Shown here one piece after another: positions 1 to 8,406 of a stretch of DNA of 10,628 nucleotides (positions are counted from its first letter, which is position 1; the number at the start of each line of letters is the position of its first letter). Below the pieces are notes generated by a model, which saw nothing but the letters and a program-made list of their open reading frames with translations, did no database searches and was not told the DNA's origin. Made by a program: the position numbers and the translations under genes. The stretch covers positions 1 to 10,628 of the forward strand of contig JBHJOJ010000314.1 of NCBI GenBank assembly GCA_050329835.1, given 5' to 3'. Source of the DNA: JANNOG01 sp050329835. Lineage in GTDB: Bacteria; Actinomycetota; Actinomycetes; Actinomycetales; JBBAYJ01.

Positions 1-1
1 C

Positions 2-31
2 GCCCGCCCGTCATCGACCACGGCCCACTGA
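2..31 (+). CDS. Possible C-terminal end of the gene before yidC (YidD?), partial
   Basis: A short open frame enters from the left edge and ends at a TGA at 29-31, reading ARPSSTTAH. The yidC ribosome binding site follows directly. In actinobacteria the gene before yidC is normally yidD, a small membrane-insertion efficiency factor, so this could be its tail. Nine residues cannot identify a family. The call rests on synteny and on the stop codon lying just before the yidC ribosome binding site. The frame could equally be chance. Confidence 0.25.
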   Translation, partial: ARPSSTTAH

Positions 32-55
32 GGGTCGCGAGGAGTACCCGCCGCG

Positions 56-1216
56 ATGTCCCTGTCGACCATCCTGTACCCCCTCGAGTGGGGCGTCGCC
101 TGGATCATGGTGGCGTGGCACTCCCTCTTCACCTGGCTCGGAATGCCGGCGGCCAGCGGGTGGACGTGGGTGCTGTCCATCGTCGGACTCGTGCTCGTCA
201 TCCGGACGCTGCTGATCCCCCTCTTCGTCCGTCAGATCCGTTCCTCGCGCAAGCTCCAGCTCCTCCAGCCCGAGATCAAGAAGATCCAGGACAAGTACAA
301 GGGGCGCACGGACCCCGACTCCCGCCAGGCCATGACGCGGGAGACCATGGATCTGTACAAGACGTCGGGGACGAATCCCTTCGCGTCGTGTCTTCCCATC
401 CTGCTCCAGATGCCGATCTTCTTCGCGTTGTTCCGCGTTCTCAACGGAATTCCTCAGGAGGGCTTCTCGGTCGGTCCCTTCACGTCCGAGCTGCGGGCGC
501 AGGCGGATGCGGCGACGATCTTCGGCGCCCAGTTGTCGGACACCTTCCTGGCGGCTCCGGTGGGGTCCTCGCCGCAGATCATCGCTGCCGTCCTGGTGGT
601 GCTCATGACGCTTACCCAGTTCTGGTCCCAGCGTCAGTTGTTCATGAAGAACATGCCGCCGGCGGCGCTGGACAGTCCCTTCGCGAAGCAGCAGAAGCTC
701 TTGCTGTACGTCCTGCCGGTGGTCTTCGCCATCAGCGGGTTGTGGTTCCCGCTCGGTGTGATCATGTATTGGTTCACGAGCAACCTCTTCACGACGGCCC
801 AGCAGTACGTGGTGATCCAGCGGATGCCCTCGCCCGGCTCCCCGGCCGAGAAGGCCCTCGAGGAGCGCCGGCGCCGCAGGGCGGAGCGCAAGGCCCTGCG
901 GAGCGGCCTGCCGGGTCTCCCGGCGCCGGAGGCGTCCGCGGATTCGACGAAGGCCAACGGCGGTCGCCCTTCGGGTGCCCCGGTCAAGGGCTCGCCGACC
1001 GCATCGGGGAAGGGCTCCGCGGGAGGCAAGGGCTCCGCCGGAGGCAAGGGCTCCGCCGGGGGGAAGGGCCGCGGCCGGCCCCCTGCCACCGCGGCCGGGT
1101 CGGGGACGGCAGCGGGAGGCGGCGCAGCGGCCGGGGCGGGGGGCCCGCCGGGCCGCCTTGCGGGTCAGCGAACACAGCCGAAGCGGGATCCCCGGTCGCG
1201 GCGCAAGCGGGGCTGA
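56..1216 (+). CDS. yidC: YidC/Oxa1/SpoIIIJ-family membrane protein insertase
   Basis: This 386-residue protein inserts and folds membrane proteins in the cytoplasmic membrane, with or without SecYEG. It shows the short Gram-positive YidC layout. There is a hydrophobic start (about residues 5-28), then a segment at 38-58 carrying the conserved hydrophilic-groove arginine (R50 in VLVIRTLLIP). A charged cytosolic loop with the KLQLLQPEIKKIQ helix spans about 62-105. Further membrane segments lie near 112-130, 174-191 and 215-248, ending in the family-typical LWFPLGVIMYWFTSNLF stretch. The cytosolic tail from about 262 is unusually long: an Arg-rich helix (EERRRRRAERK), a GKGSAG repeat (319-337) and a Gly/Ala/Arg-rich end. 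Such basic tails are thought to help ribosome contact in family members lacking SRP-linked features; applying that here is inference. The ATG at 56 is preceded by GAGGAG at 39-44. The next gene, jag, begins 50 nt after the stop. Confidence 0.96.
   Translation: MSLSTILYPLEWGVAWIMVAWHSLFTWLGMPAASGWTWVLSIVGLVLVIRTLLIPLFVRQIRSSRKLQLLQPEIKKIQDKYKGRTDPDSRQAMTRETMDLYKTSGTNPFASCLPILLQMPIFFALFRVLNGIPQEGFSVGPFTSELRAQADAATIFGAQLSDTFLAAPVGSSPQIIAAVLVVLMTLTQFWSQRQLFMKNMPPAALDSPFAKQQKLLLYVLPVVFAISGLWFPLGVIMYWFTSNLFTTAQQYVVIQRMPSPGSPAEKALEERRRRRAERKALRSGLPGLPAPEASADSTKANGGRPSGAPVKGSPTASGKGSAGGKGSAGGKGSAGGKGRGRPPATAAGSGTAAGGGAAAGAGGPPGRLAGQRTQPKRDPRSRRKRG
1010..1069 (+). repeat. In-frame 18-bp tandem repeat in the yidC tail
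   Basis: Three consecutive 18-bp units start at 1010, 1028 and 1046, and a partial fourth starts at 1064. Each encodes KGSAGG (residues 319-336, then KG). The copies differ at a few third positions only, for example GCG/GCC and GGA/GGG. This fits recent slippage or unequal-crossover expansion that preserved the frame. Copy number is likely to vary between strains. Confidence 0.85.
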
Positions 1217-1265
1217 GACGGAGACCGTCGGTTCGGGTGAGAGACGAGAGACGAGGAGTGGCACG

Positions 1266-1847
1266 GTGGGAACGGACCTGGAGGCGCCGGAGTTGGAGCC
1301 GACGGAGGGAATGCCCGCGGAGCCCCCCGAGACCGGGGCGGAGGTCGCCGAGAACGGGCGGGCGCACCTGGACGAGCTCGAGGCGGAGGGCGACGCGGCG
1401 GCGGACTACCTCGAAGAACTGATGGACATCGTCGACCTGGACGGCGACATCGACATCTTCATCGAGAACGAACGGCCCTCGGTGGCGATCGTGGGCGAGG
1501 GGCAGGAGCGCACCCGGCTCCAGGTCCTCGTCGGCCGGGACGGCACGGTGCTCGAGGCGCTCCAGGAGCTGGCCCGGTTGTCCGTCCAGTCGACGACCGG
1601 TCGCCGGAGCCGGCTGATCCTCGATGTGGGCGGGTGGCGCGAGGCCCGCCGCCGGGAGGCGGCGGTGGCCGCGGAGCGGGTGATCGAGGAGGTCCGGGCC
1701 GGCTCCGGCACTCCCGAGGGCGTCGCCTTGGATCCCATGCCGGCGTATCAGCGCAAGGTCGTGCATGATCTGGTGGCCGGGGCGGGACTGCGGAGCGAGT
1801 CGGCCGGGGTGGAGCCGGAGCGTCACGTGGTGGTCTTCCCGGCATGA
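1266..1847 (+). CDS. jag: Jag/KhpB family KH-R3H RNA-binding protein
   Basis: The protein has 193 residues. It opens with an acidic, low-complexity region (about 1-50, rich in E, P and A). A KH domain follows at about 52-123, with its GxxG loop as G90-R91-D92-G93. An R3H domain occupies about 135-192, with the signature Arg and His as R163 and H167 in YQRKVVHDLV and the family-typical RSESAGVEPERHVVV end. Jag/KhpB proteins bind RNA and, in Gram-positive bacteria, influence cell division and envelope homeostasis. The yidC-jag pairing is widely conserved. The N-terminal Jag_N domain of firmicute homologues is absent, as is usual in actinobacteria. The start is a GTG at 1266 with GAGGAG at 1253-1258, spacing 7. 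An in-frame ATG lies far upstream inside yidC, but only 1266 has this ribosome binding site. Confidence 0.93.
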   Translation: MGTDLEAPELEPTEGMPAEPPETGAEVAENGRAHLDELEAEGDAAADYLEELMDIVDLDGDIDIFIENERPSVAIVGEGQERTRLQVLVGRDGTVLEALQELARLSVQSTTGRRSRLILDVGGWREARRREAAVAAERVIEEVRAGSGTPEGVALDPMPAYQRKVVHDLVAGAGLRSESAGVEPERHVVVFPA

Positions 1848-1872
1848 CCGAGTGCCCGGACGGTCCGGGGTC

Positions 1873-1886
1873 GTTCCACGTGAAAC
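1873..1886 (+). promoter_or_regulatory. parS-like ParB binding site 1 (jag-rsmG gap)
   Basis: The site reads GTTCCACGTGAAAC. It differs from the near-universal bacterial parS core GTTTCACGTGAAAC at one position. It lies between the jag stop and the rsmG start, in the neighbourhood of parA-parB where parS sites cluster in actinobacteria. ParB would load here as a CTP-dependent clamp and spread over the origin region. Flanking bases (C before, GG after) are shared with site 2. A 13-bp inverted repeat, CCGGACGGTCCGG, lies just upstream at 1856-1868. Confidence 0.85.
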
Positions 1887-2542
1887 GGCGTCGGCGGGCG
1901 TGATGGAGCGGGCCGGTCCGCCGGTCCCCGACGCGGCGGACGGCGTGTTCCCCGACGTCGACCTCGCTCACCGGTACGCCGACCTGCTCGCCGGACCCGG
2001 CGTGGTGCGAGGAGTGCTGGGCCCGCACGAGGGGGCCCGGGTGTGGGAGCGGCACCTCCTCAACTCGGCCGTCGTGCACCCGCTGTGCCCGGTCGACGGC
2101 CATGTGGTGGACCTGGGCAGCGGCGCCGGCCTTCCTGGGATCCCTCTGGCGCTGGCGAGGCCCGATCTGCGCGTGACCCTGCTGGAGCCCCTGGCCCGCC
2201 GGGTGGCGTGGCTGCACGAGGTGGTGGTGATCCTCGACCTGGGGTCCCGGGTGACCGTGGTGCGGGGGCGTGCGGAGTCGAGTGCCGTCCACGGCGACGT
2301 CGTCGTCAGCCGGGCGGTCGCCCCGCTCGTCGAGTTGCTGCCGTGGAGCGCCCGCCTGCTCCGTCCGGGTGGGCGCGTGGTGGCGATGAAGGGCGAACGT
2401 GCCGGGGTCGAGCTGAATCAGGTGGCGCACCGGCTCGGCGAGTGGGGACTCGTGGACGCCCGCGTGGCACGATTCGGGGAAGGGCTGCTCGCCGACCCGA
2501 CGACGGCGGTGGTCGCCGATCGAGCCCAACGAGGAGGAGCGA

Positions 2543-3599
<1,057 letters not shown>

Positions 3600-3607
<8 letters not shown>

Positions 3608-4661
3608 GCGCCGCCGAGGTCTGGGTCGCGGCATCGGTGCCCTCATCCCCGATGCCGGCGCGGCGGGTGCGCCCGTCCGCGACCGTCAGCCCGTGGACGT
3701 CTTCTTCGACGAGCACCGGCGGCCGACGTCGGTCGGTGACGGTGCGGACGGGAAGGACGGCCGACCGGACGGCGGGTCGGCAGCCTCGGACGACCGGGAC
3801 GCCGCAGCCGGCCTGGTCGACGTGCCCGGCGCTCGACTCGTGGACGTGCCCGTGGACGCCATCTCGGCCAACCCGCGGCAGCCCCGCCAGGTCTTCGACG
3901 AGGACGCCCTCGCGGAGCTCGTGGCCTCGATCCGTGAGGTGGGGGTCCTGCAGCCGGTCGTCGTCCGCCGGATCCCCGAGCGCGACGGCGCCCACTACGA
4001 GCTCGTCATGGGCGAGCGGCGGTGGCGTGCCTGCCAACTGGCCGGCCTGGCGTCGGTGCCGGCGGTCGTCCGGGACACGACCGACGACGCGCTGTTGCGG
4101 GACGCCCTGCTGGAGAACCTCCACCGGGTCGACCTGAACCCGCTCGAGGAGGCCGCGGCGTACCAGCAGCTGCTCCAGGACTTCGGGTGCAGCCAGGAGG
4201 AGCTGTCCCAGCGCATCGGCCGGTCCCGCCCCCAGATCAGCAACACCCTCCGCCTGCTCAAGCTGCCCGCGGCGGTCCAGCGTCACGTGGCGGCGGGGGT
4301 GCTGTCCGCCGGTCACGCCCGCGCCCTGCTGGCCCTCGAGCCGATCGCCGCGTCGGCGCTCGCCGGGCGGGTCATCGCCGAGGGGCTGTCGGTCCGGACC
4401 GTCGAGGAGATCGTCGCCGCGGGCAATGCACCCACGAGGCGCCGGACACCCGTGCGTGCCGGACGCCGGATGCCGCTCCTCGACGACATGGCCACTCGGT
4501 TGTCGGACAAGCTCGACACCCGCGTGACGGTGAGCCTCGGGAAGAACAGGGGCAGGCTCACGGTGGAGTTCGCGACGGTCGACGACCTCAACCGAATCGT
4601 CACGATCCTCGATCCCTCGGGCGCCGGTTTCCCGACGGCTGCCGCCGCCGACCCGACCTGA
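3600..4661 (+). CDS. parB: Chromosome-partitioning CTPase and parS-binding protein ParB
   Basis: ParB binds parS, hydrolyses CTP while sliding as a clamp, and recruits ParA and SMC to the origin. Its 353 residues show the ParA-interacting N-terminus RRGLGRGIGALIP (5-17), then a disordered Asp/Gly-rich linker of about 70 residues. Box I follows as NPRQPR (91-96), the CTP-binding box as GERRWRA (138-144), and then LLENLHRVDLNP (170-181). The helix-turn-helix is at about 198-222 (CSQEELSQRIGRSRPQISNT) and reads the parS half-site. The C-terminal dimerisation region occupies about 290-340 (LDTRVTVSLGKNRGRLTVEF). All parts of a functional ParB are present. ATG 3600 overlaps the parA stop. The stop at 4659-4661 is one base from the stop of the convergent ligase gene, with no clear terminator hairpin between them. 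Confidence 0.96.
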
Positions 4662-4662
4662 G

Positions 4663-5658
4663 CTACGACAGCGGACGCGCCCGCGACACCAGGGCGGACA
4701 GCACGCTCGTCAGCGGACCCAGCTGAGCCAGGCCCATGGGTGCCGTGGAGGTGGCGGTCATCCCCGGCGAGGTGTTGACCTCGATGAACCACGGGGCCCC
4801 GGAGTCGTCCAGGATCCAGTCGCTCCGGCTCAACGCACCGAGGCCGAGACGGCGGTGCACCGTGACCGCCTCGCTGCGGAGGCGGTCGGCGACGATCGGC
4901 TCGACGAGGGCCGGCACGTGGAACTCGATGGCGCCCGCGGTGTAGCGCGCCGAGAAGTCGTACTCGCCGGACACCGGCCGGACCTCGACCGGCGGGCAGG
5001 CGCGCGCGCCCTCGCCGAGCTCGACCACGGTGACCGTGATCTCCCGCCCCCGCACGGCGCGCTCCACCCGGCATGCCGAGTCGTGACCGAGCGCCGACAC
5101 CACGGCGTCGGTCACCGAGCCGGGATCATCCACCACGTGGACCCCGAAACCGGATCCCCCCCGCTTCGGCTTCACCGCGACCGGGAGGCCGAGCCGGTCG
5201 ACGAGCGCCTCCACCAGTCGGTGCGCCCCGAGGTCCCGGAAGAGCTCGGCCGACACGGTGACGGCGGGTGGGACCTGGACACCTGCCCCGGCGGCGAGCA
5301 CCGACGCGACGGACTTGTCCCACGACAGCCGGCACCCGTCGGGACCGGTCCCGACCACCCGTACGCCGAGGAGGCGCAGAACCTCGGCGAGTGACCCGTC
5401 CTCCCCCGAGGCGCCGTGCAGCGTGGGCCAGACGACGGGCGGCGACTGCCCGACGAGCTGACCCATGACGTCGGGAGCGGCATCGAGGATCTCCACCCCG
5501 CGTCCAGCGTCGACGAGTGCCGCCGCCACGCACTCCGCCGACCTCAGGGACACCTCACGTTCGGCGGACAGGCCGCCGGCGAGGACGAGGACGGGCCCGT
5601 CAAGACCAGGATCGTACATTTGTTCGATAATGCTCTCCGGTTCGGTCGTCGTCATCAT
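4663..5658 (-). CDS. D-alanine--D-alanine ligase-like ATP-grasp protein
   Basis: This 331-residue protein matches the Ddl family over its full length. Its N-terminal block is VLVLAGGLSAEREVSLRS (23-40, with E33). The HGASGEDG loop is at 81-88, and SWDKS at 112-116 matches the usual MDK. The ATP-grasp lysine is in VAVKPKRGGSGFGV (K163). YDFSARY (233-239) corresponds to the catalytic-loop DYxAKY. D280, E293 and N295 (EVNTSPGM) are the metal and catalytic residues, with R278 and S304. The canonical EGSSVG loop is changed to GGSGFG, so substrate choice may differ from D-Ala plus D-Ala. The housekeeping ddl of actinobacteria usually sits elsewhere, so this is probably a paralogue; that is inference. 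ATG 5658 overlaps the aminotransferase stop as ATGA, implying coupling. An ATG at 5619 is a less likely start. Confidence 0.85.
   Translation of the reverse strand: MMTTTEPESIIEQMYDPGLDGPVLVLAGGLSAEREVSLRSAECVAAALVDAGRGVEILDAAPDVMGQLVGQSPPVVWPTLHGASGEDGSLAEVLRLLGVRVVGTGPDGCRLSWDKSVASVLAAGAGVQVPPAVTVSAELFRDLGAHRLVEALVDRLGLPVAVKPKRGGSGFGVHVVDDPGSVTDAVVSALGHDSACRVERAVRGREITVTVVELGEGARACPPVEVRPVSGEYDFSARYTAGAIEFHVPALVEPIVADRLRSEAVTVHRRLGLGALSRSDWILDDSGAPWFIEVNTSPGMTATSTAPMGLAQLGPLTSVLSALVSRARPLS
5612..5627. promoter_or_regulatory. LexA/SOS-box-like palindrome at the ligase 5' end (tentative)
   Basis: The plus strand reads TCGTACATTTGTTCGA. The actinobacterial and Bacillus-type SOS box is TCGAAC-N4-GTTCGA, so 11 of 12 specified bases match. 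It lies inside the ligase gene, over codons 11-16 counted from ATG 5658. It is in a locally AT-rich patch with codons (ATT, CAA) rarely used around it. No clear -35/-10 pair or well-placed later start accompanies it, so a functional role is unproven. Confidence 0.3.
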
Positions 5659-6890
5659 CGTCCTGCCGCCACCCGCAGCTCCCGCTCGGCCGTCACGACG
5701 TCCGCCAGTCGCCGGACCCCCTCGGCGATGTCGGCCGGCGGCGGCAGGCAGAAGGACAGCCGCACGTGGTCCCGACCCTGGTCATCGGCGTAGAAGGCGG
5801 ACCCGGGGACGAAGGCCACCCGGGCCGAGACGGCCCGGGGCAGCAAGGCCGAGGCGTCGAGCCCTCCGGGCAGCCGCGCCCACACGAAGAAGCCGCCCCG
5901 GGGTGCGCTCCAGCCGGCCTCGGGCAGGTGGCGGCTCAAGGACTCCACCATGGCGTCGCACCGCTCGCGGTACAGCACCCGGAGTCCCTTGACGTGCTCC
6001 CGCCAGGGGTGCTCACGGAGGTAGGTGGCGACGACCCGCTGCCCGAAAGCGCTGGGACACAGCACGGCCGACTCGGCGGCGAGCACCAGCTTGTCCCGCA
6101 GCGCCGGCGGAGCCACGGCGAAGCCGACCCGCAGCCCCGGGGCGAGCGTCTTGCTGAACGACCCGAGGTACACGACACCCGCCGGGTCACGCTCCCGCAG
6201 TGAGGGCGCCGGCCCTCCGTCGAAGCCCAGCAGGCTGTACGGGTCGTCCTCGACGAGCAGCACCCCGGCCGCCGAGGCCGCCGCGACGAGGGCGTCCCGG
6301 CGTTCCGGGGGCATCGTGGCCCCGGAGGGGTTCTGGTGGTTCGGGACGACGTACGCCAGCTTGACGCGGTGCCCGGCGGCCCGCTCCCGGGCGGCGACCG
6401 CGACGAGGTCCTCCGGTGACATGCCCGAGGCGTCCGTTCCCACATGACGCACCCGCGCCTCGTAGGAGCGGAACACCCCGAGCGCCCCGACGTACGTCGG
6501 GGACTCCACGAGGACGACGTCCCCCGGGTCGAGCAGGATGCGAGCCAGGAGGTCGAGCGCGTGCTGAGAGCCGGTGGTCACCACGACGTCCCCCGGGTGG
6601 GCGTGCACGCCGGACTCGGCCGCCACCTCGACCACCGACTCCCGCAGCAGCGGGTCGCCCTGGGCACTGCCGTACTGCAGCGAGGCGGCGGCGTCGGTGA
6701 GCACCAGCCGCCCCGCGATGTCCGACAGCAGGTCCAGCGGGAGGCTGTCGGGAGGCGGCATCCCGCCGGCGAGACTGATCACCTCTGGCCGGCTGGCGAC
6801 GGCGAAGAGGGCACGGATCTCTGACGCGGTCATCCCCCGGGCCCGGCGCGCGTACGCGTCGTGCCAGGGGTCCACCCGGGTGCTCGTCAC
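5655..6890 (-). CDS. PLP-dependent aminotransferase, class I fold (MocR/2-aminoadipate type)
   Basis: The protein has 411 residues and aminotransferase fold type I. Visible features are VISLAGGMPPPDSLP (37-51), the LQYGSAQGDP substrate-side block (71-80), and VVTTGSQHALDLLAR (103-117). YVVPNHQNPSG (180-190) carries N187. LLVEDDPY (211-218) carries the PLP ring-nitrogen Asp (D215 or D216) and Y218. The Schiff-base lysine is K247 in GSFSKTLAPGLRVGF, and the carboxylate-binding arginine is R377 in HVRLSF. The sequence resembles the LysN/2-aminoadipate or multi-substrate branch and the catalytic half of MocR regulators, but there is no N-terminal GntR DNA-binding domain. The amino donor is not readable from sequence. 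The start is GTG 6890 with only a weak ribosome binding site; ATG 6833 is an alternative but would cut into the conserved N-terminus. The stop overlaps the ligase start by 4 nt, suggesting a shared pathway. Confidence 0.88.
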   Translation of the reverse strand: MTSTRVDPWHDAYARRARGMTASEIRALFAVASRPEVISLAGGMPPPDSLPLDLLSDIAGRLVLTDAAASLQYGSAQGDPLLRESVVEVAAESGVHAHPGDVVVTTGSQHALDLLARILLDPGDVVLVESPTYVGALGVFRSYEARVRHVGTDASGMSPEDLVAVAARERAAGHRVKLAYVVPNHQNPSGATMPPERRDALVAAASAAGVLLVEDDPYSLLGFDGGPAPSLRERDPAGVVYLGSFSKTLAPGLRVGFAVAPPALRDKLVLAAESAVLCPSAFGQRVVATYLREHPWREHVKGLRVLYRERCDAMVESLSRHLPEAGWSAPRGGFFVWARLPGGLDASALLPRAVSARVAFVPGSAFYADDQGRDHVRLSFCLPPPADIAEGVRRLADVVTAERELRVAAGR

Positions 6891-6908
6891 GGGTCCAAGT
6901 CTCGCCCA

Positions 6909-6954
6909 GCCGCCGCGGGAGGGTGCACCCTCCCGCCCGGCGGCGTTGCCGCCG
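6909..6954 (-). terminator. Paired hairpins between trxA and the aminotransferase; contains a perfect 20-bp palindrome
   Basis: Reading in the direction of transcription after the trxA stop, the first hairpin has a 7-bp stem with a 3-base loop (6938-6954). The second is a perfect palindrome, CGGGAGGGTGCACCCTCCCG (6916-6935), whose flanks 6909-6915 and 6938-6944 can pair to extend the stem. The outer arm overlaps the first hairpin, so the two structures are partly exclusive. No T-tract follows, which is common for actinobacterial intrinsic terminators. It probably ends trxBA transcription. The palindrome, 25 nt before the aminotransferase start, could instead be an operator or attenuator. Confidence 0.65.
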
Positions 6955-6986
6955 CACCCGCCGCGGCGCGCGGGAACGGCCCGATG

Positions 6987-7310
6987 TCAGCCGATGACGT
7001 CGGCCAGCTCCTTGAGCAGAGCCGGCTTGGGTCGGGCCCCGACGATGCTCTTGACCAGCTCCCCGCCGGCGTACACGTTCAGGGTCGGGATCCCGGTGAT
7101 GCCGTACGCCGCCGCGGTGCGGGGGTTCTCGTCGGTGTTCATCTTGACCACCTTGAGCTTGTCGGCGTGCTCGGCGCCGATCTCCTCGACGATGGGGGAC
7201 ACCTGGCGGCACGGGCCGCACCACGGCGCCCAGAAGTCGACGAGCACCGGGCGCTGCGACTGGAGGACGTCGGCGTCGAAGGTGGTGTCGGTGGTTTCGG
7301 TGACGGACAC
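6987..7310 (-). CDS. trxA: Thioredoxin
   Basis: This is a full-length thioredoxin of 107 residues, the cytosolic dithiol reductant for ribonucleotide reductase, peroxiredoxins and other targets. The redox motif is WCGPC (C31 and C34) in VLVDFWAPWCGPCRQ. The conserved cis-proline is P75 in GITGIPT, and the C-terminal helix is ALLKELADVIG. The start is a GTG at 7310 with AGGAG at 7318-7322, spacing 7. The frame stays open further upstream but has no comparable signal, and the family N-terminus fits. It lies 44 nt after trxB and has no visible promoter of its own, so both are probably made from the trxB promoter, supplying reductase and substrate together. The paired hairpins follow its stop. 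Confidence 0.95.
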   Translation of the reverse strand: MSVTETTDTTFDADVLQSQRPVLVDFWAPWCGPCRQVSPIVEEIGAEHADKLKVVKMNTDENPRTAAAYGITGIPTLNVYAGGELVKSIVGARPKPALLKELADVIG

Positions 7311-7354
7311 GGTCAAACTCCTCGGGTTCGGCGGGGACGGTGCGTGGCGGCGGG

Positions 7355-8380
7355 TCAGTCGGCGGCCGCGGCCACCAGGGACTCGGCGGCGACGGCCGGG
7401 TGCTGCAGCACGTCGTCGAGGGCCGCCAGGTACCGCTCGGCGTCCAGCGCGGCCGCGCAGCCGGTGCCGGCCGCCGTGATCGCCTGACGGTACGTGTGGT
7501 CCACGACGTCGCCGGCGGCGAACACGCCGGCCAGCGACGTCCGGGTCGACGGGGCCTGGACCAGGACGTAGCCCTCGGGATCCAGATCGACCTGGCCTCG
7601 CACGAGGTCGACGCGCGGGTCGTGGCCGATGGCCACGAACAGGCCGGCGACGTCGAGGTCGGACTCCTCGCCGGTCACGGTGTCGCGCAGCCGGAGTCCG
7701 GTGACCTTGTCGTCGCCGCGGATGCCCACCACCTCGGAGTTCCACCGGAACGAGATCTTGGGGTCGGCGAGGGCCCGCTCCTGCATGACCTTGGACGCCC
7801 GCAGCGACTCCCGCCGGTGCACGACCGTGACCGTCCGCCCGAAGCGGCTGAGGAACGTCGCCTCCTCCATCGCGGTGTCGCCGCCACCGACGACCGCGAT
7901 GTCCCGGTCGCGGAAGAAGAAGCCGTCGCAGGTGGCGCACCACGAGACGCCGCGGCCGCTGAGCCGCTTCTCGTCCGGCAGGCCCAGCTCCCGGTAGGCC
8001 GACCCCATGGCGAGGATCACCGACCGCGCCCGGTACGTCGTCCCGCCCCCCGTGACGACCTCCTTCACCGCACCGTCCAGCCGGAGCTCGACGGCATCGT
8101 CGGCCACCAGCTCCGCGCCGAACCGCTCGGCCTGGGCACGCATCTGCTCCATGAGCTGGGGGCCGAGGACCCCCTCGGGGAAACCGGGGTAGTTCTCGAC
8201 CTCGGTGGTGTTCATGAGGGCCCCGCCGCTCGTCACGGAACCCTCGATGACGACGGGTTCGAGCCGGGCCCGCGCGGCGTAGACCGCCGCGGTGTACCCG
8301 GCGGGGCCGGAGCCCACGACCACCACCTCGCGGACGTCCCCGCCCGCCAGAGCCGTCCCCGCCGTCCGTCCGTCCGTCAT
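7355..8380 (-). CDS. trxB: Thioredoxin-disulfide reductase (NADPH)
   Basis: This 341-residue flavoenzyme uses NADPH to reduce thioredoxin. It shows the FAD dinucleotide motif GSGPAG (23-28) and the FAD-contacting TSGGALMNTTEVENYPGFP block (50-68). The redox-active CATC is C148/C151 in VSWCATCDG. The NADPH-domain motif is GGGDTA (165-170), with HRR (188-190) reading the 2'-phosphate, so the protein is a true NADPH type. The second FAD motif is FAAGDV (287-292) with the RQAITAAGTGC helix. The short N-terminal leader before REVVVVGSG and the Ala-rich C-terminal end are unremarkable. ATG 8380 has GGAGG at 8385-8389. The gene is first in a trxB-trxA operon and is preceded by a SigR/SigH-type promoter, matching its known disulfide-stress control in Streptomyces and mycobacteria. 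Confidence 0.96.
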   Translation of the reverse strand: MTDGRTAGTALAGGDVREVVVVGSGPAGYTAAVYAARARLEPVVIEGSVTSGGALMNTTEVENYPGFPEGVLGPQLMEQMRAQAERFGAELVADDAVELRLDGAVKEVVTGGGTTYRARSVILAMGSAYRELGLPDEKRLSGRGVSWCATCDGFFFRDRDIAVVGGGDTAMEEATFLSRFGRTVTVVHRRESLRASKVMQERALADPKISFRWNSEVVGIRGDDKVTGLRLRDTVTGEESDLDVAGLFVAIGHDPRVDLVRGQVDLDPEGYVLVQAPSTRTSLAGVFAAGDVVDHTYRQAITAAGTGCAAALDAERYLAALDDVLQHPAVAAESLVAAAAD

Positions 8381-8406
8381 GCTGCCTCCACCTCTCGCGC
8401 GTGCGT

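Noticed and set aside
1217..1229. Small hairpin GACGG-AGA-CCGTC after the yidC stop as a terminator
   Set aside because: A 5-bp stem with no T-tract is too weak, and jag follows closely in an expected operon.
11..1264. Long open frame on the minus strand opposite yidC
   Set aside because: It is Arg/Gly/His-rich with no recognisable domain. Stop-poor antisense frames are expected at this GC content, and yidC is unmistakable on the other strand.
6514..6598. 16-bp direct repeat ACGACGTCCCCCGGGT at 6514-6529 and 6583-6598
   Set aside because: Both copies encode the PGDVV stretch of the aminotransferase in the same frame, so coding similarity with preferred codons explains them.
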